Source: Chitinophaga filiformis (GTDB taxonomy: Bacteria > Bacteroidota > Bacteroidia > Chitinophagales > Chitinophagaceae). Taken from it: a stretch of DNA of 64,000 nucleotides. Positions 26,430 to 37,200 of the stretch are shown one piece after another. Both the position numbers and the translations under genes were made by a program. The notes under the pieces are model-generated. The model was given only the letters and a program-made list of their open reading frames with translations, ran no database searches and had not been told where the DNA came from. Location of the stretch: assembly GCF_023100805.1 (NCBI RefSeq), contig NZ_CP095855.1, positions 4,753,001 to 4,817,000 on the forward strand. Reading direction: 5' to 3'. Within the stretch, counting starts at the first letter, position 1. The number at the start of each line of letters is the position of its first letter.

Positions 26430-26768
26430 TGTGTTCATTCGCCACAATCAGGCGTCATAGCGCAACCAGGCTCTTATGGCCCCGGGCGCTACCGGGGCAA
26501 CATAACGTGTTCATTCGGACAACACAACGGGCTCATTCGCTTCAATCAGCTCCGTCAGGTGCCGCGTGTTTGTAGCCCCGGGTTTCAACCCGGGGACAAC
26601 ACAACGGGTTCATTCGCTCCAATCGGCTCCGTCAGGTGCCGCGTGTTTGTAGCCCCGGGTTTCAACCCGGGGACAACACAACGGGTTCATTCGCTTCAAT
26701 CGGCTCCGTCAGGTGCCGCGTGTTTGTAGCCCCGGGTTTCAACCCGGGGACAACATAACGGGTTCATT
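26430..26768. repeat. 77-bp tandem repeat array with palindromic core
   Basis: Three units of exactly 77 bp start at 26526, 26603 and 26680 (AACGGGTTCATTCGCTTCAA...), and a partial fourth at 26757 ends at the eCIS ATPase stop codon. Each unit contains the perfect palindrome CCCCGGGT-TTCA-ACCCGGGG. Two decayed units precede them (about 26430-26525). The array is non-coding; its hairpins may end transcription of the eCIS operon. A diverged copy of the core is at 10308. Confidence 0.9.
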
Positions 26769-28121
26769 CTAAAAATTCAGCGTCTTCCCCTCTTTATTGA
26801 ACTCCTTGCGTATCCCCGTCAATATATCTTTTAGTAAAATAACCTTACTATTTTTCCTGAGCGCTGCCAGGCAACTATACTGCACCACATTAATAATGGC
26901 GCCGCCGGCTAACTCGTATTTCTTGGCAATATCCTCCAGGTTCACATCAGCATCCAGCGCAACCTGTGCAGGGAACGATTGCTGCCAGAGGCGTTTCCGC
27001 TGCGCTGGTCCGGGAACGGGGAAATAGATCATCGACTGGAACCTCCTTCCGAAGGCTTCATCTATATTTGCTTTCAGATTGGTAGCAAGCACGACCAGTC
27101 CGGGAAAATCTTCAATTCTTTGCAGGAGGTAAGCCACTTCCTGGTTGGCGTAACGGTCGTGCGAAGAGTTGGTTGCACTACGTTTGCCAAACAAGGCGTC
27201 TGCTTCATCGAAGAAGAGGATCCAGTTCTTGTTCGCGGCCTGATCAAACACACCTGCCAGGTTCTTTTCGGTTTCGCCAATATATTTGGACACCACCATC
27301 GACAGATCGATACGGTATACATCCAGCTGGAACGTCTTCCCCAGCAAACAGGCGGTGAACGATTTACCCGTTCCCGGCGGACCATAGAACAATGCCCTGT
27401 AACCCGGTTTGATCCTGCTCTCCATCTGCCACTCCTTCATTAGCGTAGGGCCATGTTCTATCCAGGTGCGGATCTCCTCTACTTCTGCCATGATATGCTG
27501 ATCCAGCACAAGGTCTTTCCAGTCCAGGTCTGTCCGGATCTGTTTTGCAGGGAACTGTGTGCTGTAATGCGGTTGATAGGCCGTACCCTGCGTAAAAAAG
27601 CTCAGGTACTCCGAAGAGATCTGCAGGCCGCCGCTCAGAGAAGGCTCGTCTACATGCGCCGACACCAGTTTCAGCATATTGTGTTTGGCAAAGAAATGCC
27701 CCGGACTGAATAACTGCAGTAACTGAAAACGCTGTTGCAGGTCGTTGGCCGCCAGCAGGAAGGCCGCTGTCTCTCCTGTTGGAAGAAAGCCGCCATGCTG
27801 GTTACCTTTAATGCCGCCAAATTCAGTGAAACCCCTGTCGTAAGTACTGTTCTTTACAAAGAAGACGTCCAGCAGCTGCGGCTGGATGTGCGGACATAAA
27901 GCCAGCAACAGCACCAGTCTTTCCTGTACACTCATATTATAGTGACTGACGATCTGGGAATATACCGCCCCCTTCACACCCGCTGGCGGTGGCGGCTCAT
28001 CTGCCACATAGGTATGCGCCTGCTCGAAATACTGTTTCATTCTCAATTGCAGTATCTCGCTGAACCATTGCAGATCCTCATATAGCGCCCTCGCATTCGC
28101 TGCAATCAGGTGATTGTCCAT
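26769..28121 (-). CDS. eCIS AAA+ ATPase (Afp15/Pvc15-like)
   Basis: 450 residues. The N-terminal ~200 residues are a specific domain, followed by an AAA+ module with Walker A GPPGTGKS, Walker B ILFFDEADALFG and the 'VVLATNLKANIDEAFGRRF' sensor/arginine-finger region. Every Afp/PVC-type contractile injection system encodes such an ATPase; it is thought to help particle assembly or effector loading and is not part of the mature particle. Last gene of the operon, overlapping the tape-measure gene by 16 bases. Its stop codon lies at the edge of the 77-bp repeat array. Confidence 0.92.
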   Translation of the reverse strand: MDNHLIAANARALYEDLQWFSEILQLRMKQYFEQAHTYVADEPPPPAGVKGAVYSQIVSHYNMSVQERLVLLLALCPHIQPQLLDVFFVKNSTYDRGFTEFGGIKGNQHGGFLPTGETAAFLLAANDLQQRFQLLQLFSPGHFFAKHNMLKLVSAHVDEPSLSGGLQISSEYLSFFTQGTAYQPHYSTQFPAKQIRTDLDWKDLVLDQHIMAEVEEIRTWIEHGPTLMKEWQMESRIKPGYRALFYGPPGTGKSFTACLLGKTFQLDVYRIDLSMVVSKYIGETEKNLAGVFDQAANKNWILFFDEADALFGKRSATNSSHDRYANQEVAYLLQRIEDFPGLVVLATNLKANIDEAFGRRFQSMIYFPVPGPAQRKRLWQQSFPAQVALDADVNLEDIAKKYELAGGAIINVVQYSCLAALRKNSKVILLKDILTGIRKEFNKEGKTLNF

Positions 28122-30637
28122 TCTGTATATAACATTTTAGGGAGCCAGGCAAATCGCATCATGCCATAACTCCAGGGTAATGTCTGTAAAATAATATCGT
28201 AACTGCGCTGCTGCACATGCAGGAACCAGGCTTCTTCTGTCTGCCAGAGCCGGCCTTCCCTTTGCAGGAAAGAGGCCCTGAAGCTATCTACCGAACTGTT
28301 GTGCATCTTCGGCCATTGCTGGATGGCAGCGCCGATCAGTGAGCGGGCCAGCGCTTTCTCCGTATCTGTTATTTCAATGTCGGGCAACAATGGCTCCTCC
28401 CAGGGCATATTGCACAGCGTTTTATTCAATAGCAATGCATGCTCCTGCTGCTCCTTGCCATCGTCTACCAGTAACTGTAAAAGCCTGACAGCTTTCTGCC
28501 GCGCCATCTCACTGACAAATTTCCCTCCCGACAACAACTCCAGGCGGGAGAAATAGGTATGAAAGAATGGATGCAGCAATACCAGGCCCGCATTCTGTAT
28601 GGTCACAGCCTGCTCCGCCGTTCCTGCGATGGGCTGCTTTCTGCCAAACAGGCTTTCGTATGGTCTTTCTTCCTGCATATCAGCTGTTGTTATTTCTTCT
28701 TTCCGCCGTGCAGGTACCAGGGTTTGCTGTTCCTCTGCTACTGCTGCCTGCGTTGCGCTTGTTTTTAATACGGCTGCCGTAGCCTGTTGCAACACCGGCA
28801 CGGATGTACGTATCTGTGTAAAGGAAGATACTGCCCCCACATCAACGCTGACAATTGCCTTCATCAATTTATGCATGGTGGTTTCATCATAGCTACCAAT
28901 GAACCTTGCCAGGTGATTGATATAGTCATCACTGTTGTTGACCTGTACCTTTCCTGAGAGCCATAACAGGTTGAACCTGCGGAACAGTAACCGGATGCGC
29001 TCCCGCTCCAGGTTGTCCGTCAGCAGGCTTTCCATCAGGCCCTGCCACTCCTTCAAAGCAGTAATGGTATGATTGCCCCACAACAGTGGCAATGCATCAC
29101 GCATCATGTGCCAGAAATCATCTTCCGTGGTATGCAGCGCTACCTGCTGCAGCACGGCAACAGGCGCCAGGATATTCCTGTAAAATGCCAGCCTCTCTGT
29201 GTGGGAACGCTGCTGGTATTGTAACCATATTTCCCTGAAACTGTTCCGGTGTTGTATAAAGGTATGCGGCAATGCCTGTTGCAGGAACTGTATAGTATCC
29301 TGCTCGGCATAGGCCTGTAATTGTTTGCGGATGTTCTCTTCCAGTGGTGTAACCGGCCTGTCAAATAAGCGGTGTACTTCCAGCCTTGCCTGCAGCCGGT
29401 ATACCGGTTGTTCCCACATCGATGCCAGCAAAAGCGGACGTTTCCTGAACAGCAGGATGACCGCCTGCTTCAGCAGCACATCCTGGCGTCCGGCCTGTAA
29501 CCTGCTGAACCAGACCGGCAAAGGTTGTCCGCTGATGAATGCGCGGAACAATACCACCGCCTGCTCCCAGACCTCTTCCCGGTCTTCCTTGCTCACGATC
29601 GTATCATAGTTGATCCACAGCAGCGGCAATGGCAGGTCGCTATGCATCCCCCCGGGCAATGGTAATAAACGGGGCGCTACCACCTGCTCGTAAGCATTGT
29701 GAGGCATCACTACCAGCGCCTGACCGCCCTGCGAATGCAGCCCTGCTGCCTCATTCTCTTCATACAATACCTGTATAAAGGTGACGAAAGAATCGGAAGG
29801 GATGTATTGCTTGTAGGCGTCAATCGCCTTACGGAAAATATAAAGCAGGTGAAAGTAATCGACGTTGAAGTGCCGCGCCAGCCTTTCCAGGTTACGGCGG
29901 ATGAACTGCTTCCTGTTGAACTGACCACTGTTGTCGGTAACAAGATAGGTCAGCACAAACAGCCACACCGCCCGCTCAAATTCGCTCTGGGCATTCTGTA
30001 TCAGCGGCTGCCGGTTGTGCAGGGTAATGACCCCTGTAATATATCCCAGGATGAAAGTAGCCTGCGCTTCCTCCAGTGAGGTGATGATACGCTGCACCAC
30101 GTTCCGGGAGAAATGCCAGGCAATCCTTCTGAGAATATAGTCCTGCTGCGCAATGTTGGTAATGAACGCGGCAAAACGCCCGGGATTGTCTGCGATCAAT
30201 GCCAGCAACATCGTATCCAGCGCTCCTCCTTCTTCAGGCAGCGCCCACCAGGGCAGACTGCCGCTGCGCAGGTAATGCCCCACAAGTGCATAATAACGGT
30301 CTGCCTCCGTATGAAAGTGCAGTCCTTCTTCCGCATCGTGATGCTGATCTGCCTTGGCGATACGCTCTCTTAAAGCCTTTTCCAGCGCCTCCGGCAAGAG
30401 GCGGATGATATCCTGTTCAAAATTGACATAGGGCAAGGTGCCCAGGTCTATCTCCAGCTGAGAGATCCAGACGCTTTCTGCGGGCGACAATACCCGGTCT
30501 ATGACCGCCTCTGCTGCGGCCGACAAATGAAGGTTGAACAGGCTGCTGAATTTATCATGTAAATACCTGGCATTATCCTTATCAGTATACTGCACATCAA
30601 ATGTCCACTTGCGGATAATATGTTCGCCCTTTCCCAT
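28106..30637 (-). CDS. eCIS tape-measure protein (CIS_TMP, Afp14/Pvc14-like)
   Basis: 843 residues. The N-terminal signature 'IIRKWTFDVQY...SVWISQLEIDLGTLP' and the C-terminal part 'NAGLVLLHPFFHTYFSRLELL...VRLLQLLV' are the marks of the contractile-injection tape-measure family. The middle is a long alpha-helical, glutamine-rich region. The protein fixes the length of tube and sheath during assembly, so its length should scale with particle length. It begins one base after the stop of the preceding baseplate gene and overlaps the ATPase gene. Confidence 0.9.
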   Translation of the reverse strand: MGKGEHIIRKWTFDVQYTDKDNARYLHDKFSSLFNLHLSAAAEAVIDRVLSPAESVWISQLEIDLGTLPYVNFEQDIIRLLPEALEKALRERIAKADQHHDAEEGLHFHTEADRYYALVGHYLRSGSLPWWALPEEGGALDTMLLALIADNPGRFAAFITNIAQQDYILRRIAWHFSRNVVQRIITSLEEAQATFILGYITGVITLHNRQPLIQNAQSEFERAVWLFVLTYLVTDNSGQFNRKQFIRRNLERLARHFNVDYFHLLYIFRKAIDAYKQYIPSDSFVTFIQVLYEENEAAGLHSQGGQALVVMPHNAYEQVVAPRLLPLPGGMHSDLPLPLLWINYDTIVSKEDREEVWEQAVVLFRAFISGQPLPVWFSRLQAGRQDVLLKQAVILLFRKRPLLLASMWEQPVYRLQARLEVHRLFDRPVTPLEENIRKQLQAYAEQDTIQFLQQALPHTFIQHRNSFREIWLQYQQRSHTERLAFYRNILAPVAVLQQVALHTTEDDFWHMMRDALPLLWGNHTITALKEWQGLMESLLTDNLERERIRLLFRRFNLLWLSGKVQVNNSDDYINHLARFIGSYDETTMHKLMKAIVSVDVGAVSSFTQIRTSVPVLQQATAAVLKTSATQAAVAEEQQTLVPARRKEEITTADMQEERPYESLFGRKQPIAGTAEQAVTIQNAGLVLLHPFFHTYFSRLELLSGGKFVSEMARQKAVRLLQLLVDDGKEQQEHALLLNKTLCNMPWEEPLLPDIEITDTEKALARSLIGAAIQQWPKMHNSSVDSFRASFLQREGRLWQTEEAWFLHVQQRSYDIILQTLPWSYGMMRFAWLPKMLYTEWTIT

Positions 30638-33400
30638 TTACGGCCGCCTGTTTTTATTGAGGAATTCCAGCAGCTTCGAACGCTGTGGAGGCACAATGCC
30701 ATTGGTGTAAAAGTCCGGTAGCGCCTTCAGCCAGGGATAATACATGCTTTCGAACTGACGCATATCTGCAATGCTCAGCCAATGGAAATTGACCTTATAA
30801 TAGACAGGCGTCTGTTCGCGGATAAGGTCTTCCGTAAACTTCCTGAACTCTGCATACTGGAACCTGGCCGGCCAGGAAGGCAGCACAATACAGATAGCCG
30901 GCCGATAGAAGCTGTCAGGCATGGCATGCCCGTTCCCCGAATCGACATAATATTCCATCCTGGGATAGTCTGCAACAGATCCCGCGGCGATCTGCCGGAG
31001 ACTGACCGCTATTTCCATCATATCAGCTTCGAGGGTGGACTGCCCTGTATACACCAGGCAATACTTCAACAATTGCTGATACATGTCTGCCGGCGTCAAT
31101 GCCGACCAGTCTGTGTCAATCAGCAGATTCACCGTATTGTCCCTGTCGTCGAATGTCTGGTAAGTACGTTGCTCCATCAGCAGTTTACCACCGCGCCCCA
31201 GCAATCGGTACCCATAGGCGGCGGTCTTCAGCAAGGGCCTCAACAGCGTATGTTCTACAATGTAAAAACCTTCTGACTCCCTGCTGATCTCCTGCAGGTG
31301 CCTGATCATACGGACCTGCGCCTGCGTGGCTGCCTGCTTGCTGAAATGCTTGGCAACCGCATGCCAGGTGTTCTGGCCGGGCGCTTTATATAAAACGAGG
31401 AAATGATTATTTGAAGGATCTTCCACGATCCGGTAGTTTGCTGTATCTACGCCATGTTTCAGCAGGGAAACCGGCTGATGTCCGAAGTAGTATTTTTCAG
31501 AGCCGATCTCGCTGTCGGCAATATCATCGCTGTACCAGATGGTTTCACCATTGACATGTATATGCTTCGACTGTGGTACCGGTTGCCATCCACCTACCTT
31601 CATGTCTACATGATCCCTGTTGAATACCGCCGTCAAAGGCTCCATCAGGTTACGTTCTATATGCAGCAACTTATACAGCCACTGGTGGCATCCGGAAAAC
31701 AGGCCAGCGCCCTCGGTGTACTGCATATAATTGAATGCCTGTACACGCTCCGACAGCAATGCCGGCAGCTTTTGCAGGATGCCTGCTTTCCAGCGCAGCT
31801 CACAGTTGATCCTGTTCTTCTCATCCGGTGGCTGATAGGTCATTTCGTACAGGCTTACCGGGTACCTTGGCACCACCAGGTTAAAGCGCGCCAGCAGGTG
31901 ATCGAAGATGCGCACCTTCCTTTGCTGATACAGTTCATCCTGTTCCGTCATGCGCTGCAGGGATCTTACATATTCATTGTCTGCATCTGCCGTAAACGCT
32001 TCCCAGCTTTGTTTGCCGGAGGTAAAGGCCTTCAGCAGGTGTTTTACATGTGGCACATCGTAGAGCGGTTGTGTAAAGTAGGTATTAGGAGCAACCTTAT
32101 TGATATCCGGCGAAAAGACGGCCGACAGGTTGCCCAGTTGTGCCAGGTAATTGGCCAGTATCTGCTCAAAGAACAAGAGATAGGCCTTGAGCTGTTTGGC
32201 CTGCGCCTTGCGCTGTGGCGTTTCGTAACGGGACAATTGGTCATTCCCGATGCCATAGATGGCCGGAAAAAAATGTTGCAGGGAATAATACTGTTGAGCA
32301 TCACGAAAGGTAGCTTCCAGCGAATGGTCCGCTATCCCTTTTTCCTGTCCTGTATAGTGACGTTTCTTCACTTCCCTGATCTTCTGGTATACGTTCCAGA
32401 ATACCGCATCGCGGGAATGCTGCTCAAACTGATCGCTGTAAATACCGATATCATTGCGACTGTCGGCAATGTCCACGTAGGGGTAATAACCCGGTTGTAC
32501 TACTACCGGGCGACTGCTAAAATTCACGCCATCTGCCGACACATGCAGGTATTTCACCTGCAGGACGCCGGTCACCGACGATACCGCTTTCACCATCTCC
32601 GAAGGATCGATCTGCTGCTTTCTTTCCAGCAGATCGCTGTCGGGCACAAAGCCCCTCGTGAGCTGCGGGCCCAGGTAAATATCTTCTACGGCATGTCCTG
32701 CCTCCAGCAGTTCCGCTTCTGAAAGGAAACGCACAGCCGGATGTACCACCTGCTCGATCGCATTGCAGATATAAGCCAGTGTTTCCCGCACAGGATAACG
32801 GGGATCGACCATGATCGTTGCCTTAATGGAAATATGCTGCGCTTTCAGTACCGAGATCTCTTCAAAGTTCTCTCCCACACTCCTGTAGCGCATCAGACAG
32901 TTCCTCACTGCCGCCACCAGCGTGTCTGTCTCAGATTGGCGCACCTCGATGTCCCGCGTCAGTTTATCATTCGGCTGTATAAATACCCGGTAAGTACCTT
33001 TGGACGCTCCGGGAGTGTATTTTGATAGAACGGGCTCTATCCAGATATTCTCTACTTCTTCCAGCTGGTCCAGTATCAGCTTGCGGTAATCCTCTACTGT
33101 TACCGGTCCCGAACTAAGTATATCTGCTTTACTGAAAAAGGCATTATCTGTCGCATTGATACGCCCGTTCCTGTCGGCCAGCAGTTCATTGACCGGAAAA
33201 TCCGTTTTATAGGCCAGATCTGTCAGCGCAAAGCACAACTGCTCCAGCATGGTAACGCCGGGGTCGTGCAGATTATAATCCGTCCAGACATGACCAGACA
33301 GCTCCTGCACAAGCGTCAGTGCTTCCGCCCGCAGCCTGGAATACTCCAGCGAGGTGTCACGGTCCTTCTCCCGGCTGATCTGTAAAGGGATCTTTGCCAT
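30638..33400 (-). CDS. eCIS baseplate protein (Afp12/Pvc12-like)
   Basis: 920 residues. Near the N-terminus it has 'HVWTDYNLHDPGVTMLEQLCFALTDLAYKTDFPV', the conserved opening of Afp12/gp6-like wedge proteins. The rest is mixed alpha/beta without enzyme motifs. Together with the 1254-residue protein it should form the heterodimeric wedge of the baseplate around the spike. The gene order places it after the candidate fibre gene and before the tape measure. Confidence 0.87.
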   Translation of the reverse strand: MAKIPLQISREKDRDTSLEYSRLRAEALTLVQELSGHVWTDYNLHDPGVTMLEQLCFALTDLAYKTDFPVNELLADRNGRINATDNAFFSKADILSSGPVTVEDYRKLILDQLEEVENIWIEPVLSKYTPGASKGTYRVFIQPNDKLTRDIEVRQSETDTLVAAVRNCLMRYRSVGENFEEISVLKAQHISIKATIMVDPRYPVRETLAYICNAIEQVVHPAVRFLSEAELLEAGHAVEDIYLGPQLTRGFVPDSDLLERKQQIDPSEMVKAVSSVTGVLQVKYLHVSADGVNFSSRPVVVQPGYYPYVDIADSRNDIGIYSDQFEQHSRDAVFWNVYQKIREVKKRHYTGQEKGIADHSLEATFRDAQQYYSLQHFFPAIYGIGNDQLSRYETPQRKAQAKQLKAYLLFFEQILANYLAQLGNLSAVFSPDINKVAPNTYFTQPLYDVPHVKHLLKAFTSGKQSWEAFTADADNEYVRSLQRMTEQDELYQQRKVRIFDHLLARFNLVVPRYPVSLYEMTYQPPDEKNRINCELRWKAGILQKLPALLSERVQAFNYMQYTEGAGLFSGCHQWLYKLLHIERNLMEPLTAVFNRDHVDMKVGGWQPVPQSKHIHVNGETIWYSDDIADSEIGSEKYYFGHQPVSLLKHGVDTANYRIVEDPSNNHFLVLYKAPGQNTWHAVAKHFSKQAATQAQVRMIRHLQEISRESEGFYIVEHTLLRPLLKTAAYGYRLLGRGGKLLMEQRTYQTFDDRDNTVNLLIDTDWSALTPADMYQQLLKYCLVYTGQSTLEADMMEIAVSLRQIAAGSVADYPRMEYYVDSGNGHAMPDSFYRPAICIVLPSWPARFQYAEFRKFTEDLIREQTPVYYKVNFHWLSIADMRQFESMYYPWLKALPDFYTNGIVPPQRSKLLEFLNKNRRP

Positions 33401-33409
33401 AAACGATGC

Positions 33410-34195
33410 TTAATGATAATAGTCCTCCGGCATGAATGTAGTATCATCCCATAAACGCATGATGCGGTAGTAGATGTCTACTTTTGGTCCGTAATTACTG
33501 TTGGTTCGCAATTGCAGGTCATAGTTATGTGTGCTGCCCTTCCATCTTAAACGCAACCGGTTCCAGAAGAAACCATAATGCGCGGTGGTACGGCGTATGC
33601 TGCCGCGCGACTTACCAAATGCGGCCACCGCTATGGCATGGATAATGGCAAAACGACCTGATTCCCGTTTACCAGTCCTCGCCATGATTTCATACGCATG
33701 ACAGTTATCCAGTCCGCTGATGATGGAATGCCACCTGCCATCTGCAGGTACCTTGCCCATCATGTAGGTACCCACACGCCCTTCCATTGCTATAAAGCCG
33801 GCCACATCCATCTTATAGCAGGGATTACATTTTTTACCGACCCCCATATTGCCATTCAGATGGAAATAGAAGCTCTTCTCATCTGTGGGCATTTCTTCGC
33901 TGGCATCAGTATCAGGTCCCATCCGGAAACCGGGGTTTTCCCTTTCGTCTTTTTCCATCAGGAAAAAGGGCTTCAGGTCATCATTCGTTCGGTAGAAGGA
34001 AACAAATCTTTTGGAGGCGCCCAGGGCTGCTACCAGCATACCATTCTCCTCATCTTTCGAGAAACCGTCCTCCTGCTTGTTGATAGTGGAGTCTATCAGA
34101 TGGGCAAAGTGATGCTCCGTAGGCAGCTTTCCATTCCGGAAATGCTCCTTCAGCTCCTCTCTGCCATAGATCTTCGTGTTGTTTTTCGTAGCCAT
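33410..34195 (-). CDS. eCIS-associated protein, candidate tail fibre/adhesin
   Basis: 261 residues. The N-terminal ~45 residues ('REELKEHFRNGKLPTEHHFAHLIDS') look like an attachment helix. The centre has 'HLNGNMGVGKKCNPCYKMDVAGFIAMEGRVGTY', reminiscent of fibre collar or trimerisation repeats. A conserved-looking C-terminal domain follows ('VPADGRWHSIISGLDNCHAYEIMARTG ... HAIAVAAFGKS'). It sits between the two baseplate wedge genes, where Afp-type loci carry fibre or accessory genes. I believe proteins of this kind recur in Bacteroidota eCIS loci, but no function is established to my knowledge. Alternatives are a spike-cage or collar component. It is the only plausible target-binding protein in the cluster. 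Confidence 0.6.
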   Translation of the reverse strand: MATKNNTKIYGREELKEHFRNGKLPTEHHFAHLIDSTINKQEDGFSKDEENGMLVAALGASKRFVSFYRTNDDLKPFFLMEKDERENPGFRMGPDTDASEEMPTDEKSFYFHLNGNMGVGKKCNPCYKMDVAGFIAMEGRVGTYMMGKVPADGRWHSIISGLDNCHAYEIMARTGKRESGRFAIIHAIAVAAFGKSRGSIRRTTAHYGFFWNRLRLRWKGSTHNYDLQLRTNSNYGPKVDIYYRIMRLWDDTTFMPEDYYH

Positions 34196-34201
34196 AGTCC
34201 G

Positions 34202-37200
34202 TCATTTGGGTTGTATGGTGAGTGAGATAATTTCTCCTTCCGCATAATGGGAATCATCTTCCTCCCTGTATGTGGTCCTTTCATGCTGCCCGATGATCAT
34301 CTCTTCGCCGGTGATGACATCACTGATGCCGATCGGTTCAGGATCACGGTATTCCCAGTCGTCCAGCACCCTGATGGAGTGATGTAATGCCGGGATCAGT
34401 ATTGCTTCAGATCTGGATGCCCTGACATAGTCGGTATTGCTCACCGCCGTATCCAGCATACAATGTATAGGATTACCTTCTGCATCTCTTTCGGCGAAGA
34501 AGTGCACGATGGAAAACCCCGTCACATAAGCGATATAAGGTAGTTTCTTGATAAAATTCAGGATGTCTGCCATATACAATATACCCCCCATCTTAACGTC
34601 TGTCTGGCTGTCGTATAACCATGGCGTCATATAATGACGGATATCTTCCTGCAATTTTATCAGGTAATAATTCCTGTCGATGCTGCTGGTGCCTTTTACA
34701 AAACCCACATCACAAATGATCTTCAGCCGCTCATATTCAGGATGATGCATGGTCACCTTTACATAAGGCGGCAGCAGGGCCGCCACAAACTGATGGATGC
34801 GATACATGGTCGCGATATCCATCAGCGGCTCTTCGCTGTCGTACATGCCGCCTTCCGGAGGTTTAGGCACGATCACCAGCTGTACATCTGAAGAGGTGAT
34901 CCCTTTTACACATTTCACGATGAGCACTTCAGGGAATGCATCCAGCACCAGTTGTATAAGGTCGATACTGGAGGTAGGGCGCTTCTTATGCCGCAGGCGT
35001 TCACTGACGCGCAGGTAGTATTCTTCCGATGTTTCTGCCGGTCGGCCGCCAAAGGAAGGAAACAACTGCCATACACGCTGAATGCCCCGCCATTCCTGCT
35101 GAAAGGACTTGATGGACAAAGGCGCCAGTGCAGTACCGGCAGCGGTATCCGCCTGGTCGCGTACGGCAAGGGCGGCGTTGACAAATATACCTTTCACCAT
35201 CGGTGTTATCTGCATCTCTTCTGTAGCAGACAGCCGTATCCATTGCAACTGTTTATCCAGCCTTGTATTGCCATAGCAATCCATCGACGGCGTCCGCATA
35301 CTGATGATGCCACTGCAGATAAACAACTGGGTCGTATCTGTCTGTATCTGATCACTGTTGAATGGTACCCAGCGGTCATTATAGAGATAGCTCCAGTGCA
35401 GCTTGGGCGACTTTGTTACAGTGGTATACTTGTAAAACTTCTCATCCATCTGGAACAGCAGGGAAATATCTTCCTGCGGTGACATCTGATCAAAGCCCAG
35501 GTACAGGCTGGCCTTATCGTCAAACGATGGCAGTAATGCGAAATCCTCCTTAAAGGGAGACGGATATGCCTGCCTGTGACCATAAGGATATAAATGGAAC
35601 AATTGCAATGCCTGTTCCATATCGTTGGCCTTCTCGGGTTTCATGATCTCGGCCTGCTCCAGTATATAATCCACCATGATCGACTTCACGAGTGGCGTAT
35701 AGGGGATGTTAGGGATAGGTCTTTTTTTATTCCATCTGCCTGCATTGTGTGTTGCCACTTCCGGGAACAGGCGCAGGTACAGCTTATGGCCAAATGCCTC
35801 CTGCGGAGCGGTCAGTTCCAGGCGTATGGCCCCGTCTGTATAAAAACCATCTGTTACAAATGGTTCCTTGTCCAGCAGTGGCTTGTTATGAAAACGGATC
35901 TTTTTCAGATCGATATCTTTCAGTGTCACGGTGTCGGAAAGCAGCAGGCGGCCTTCATCATCGCGATAGGTCTCGAACAGGTTCATTAACTGCTGCTTGT
36001 TCCTCTCCGGCTGAAACTGTCCATCCTCATAGGTACTGATACCTGCTTTGAAGGAGTCATTGAGCATGCCCGCATCATAGGCGTCGTAGTAGGCATTGAA
36101 ACCATTATCCATATGCGGCAGTTCCAGCCATTCTATTTTGAGGCGGAATGCTTTTGTGTAGGTGTTGAAAATGTTGCTGTCCTTGATATCCAGGAAAGAG
36201 CCCACCGCCGGCTGGGCGCCGAAGAGCTGAAAAGGGTTCGCGGGACTGAGCGGCCCCGCATTATTGAACAACCTTACGGATCTGTAACCCTTCACGTTGG
36301 CGCGGATGGCTACTCTTTCGAGCCGTAACAAGGGCAGGTATGAGTAAGGATGATGAAAGCTGTTGTTATTCAACAGCAGCTTTATCAATGGCAGGGTGGT
36401 CTGGTATTCTCCCTGGTGTACAACAGGGTTATACAGCGCAGCCGCAGGAGCATTGGCATCGTAGGTGATACTGATCACGATGCAGTTAGGCCCGCATTCC
36501 GGCGGCGCACAACGTATACTGTGTTTCGCCACCCTATACCAGCCTTCTGCTGTCGTATATGAAATGATGAGCGCTGACGCCAGCAGCTCGTTCATCACCA
36601 GCGCTTCATTTTTGCCTGTTACCGAGGCGAAGTTGTTGACATAAGCCAGCAGCTTTTCAAAGGAAGCGGTCTCACAGTATAAGGAAATATCTATGGTACG
36701 ACGGCCTTCCGTCAGGTAGAACAATGGCGATGCAATGATCAGCCCCATATCTGTCTCCTTCATTGTCCGCTGGTCCAGGGGCAGGTCCTGCTGCGCCTCG
36801 CCCATCAGGGCCCATGGCGCCACCGGTAATGCGCCCGGCAAATGGTCGGCCGGTGCAGTTACTTTATGCACTGCGGTATACACCTGTTGCTCTATAATGT
36901 CTGACTGCTGCGGATTGTTGGCCGAGATCTGTTTGTAGCTGTTCACATATACAGAAAGCAATGCACGCAACCGCGTCTGGCTGGCGTTCAGGTCATGCTC
37001 CAGCCGGTAGGTCACCGGTCGCGCGCCTTTACCAGGTTCCACAAGCATAGGCGTACCCTGTCTTACAGCAGGAGGTGCACTTTGCGGCATCGTGTCCACG
37101 AAAATATGCACCTTGTCAGGTACTGCAGGTCTTTGCTGTATCCCCAGCACGTTCCGGTAATAATATGACAGGTGCTGGCCTGTGAGGCCATTGATCTTGT

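Noticed and set aside
26373..26729. 118-residue open frame over the 77-bp repeats
   Set aside because: It is a repeat translation (CRVFVAPGFNPGTTQ units) with no protein similarity; the period drives the open frame.
31454..32722. 422-residue plus-strand frame opposite the Afp12-like gene
   Set aside because: It lies wholly antisense to a clearly conserved baseplate gene; it is an open shadow of a GC-biased codon pattern.
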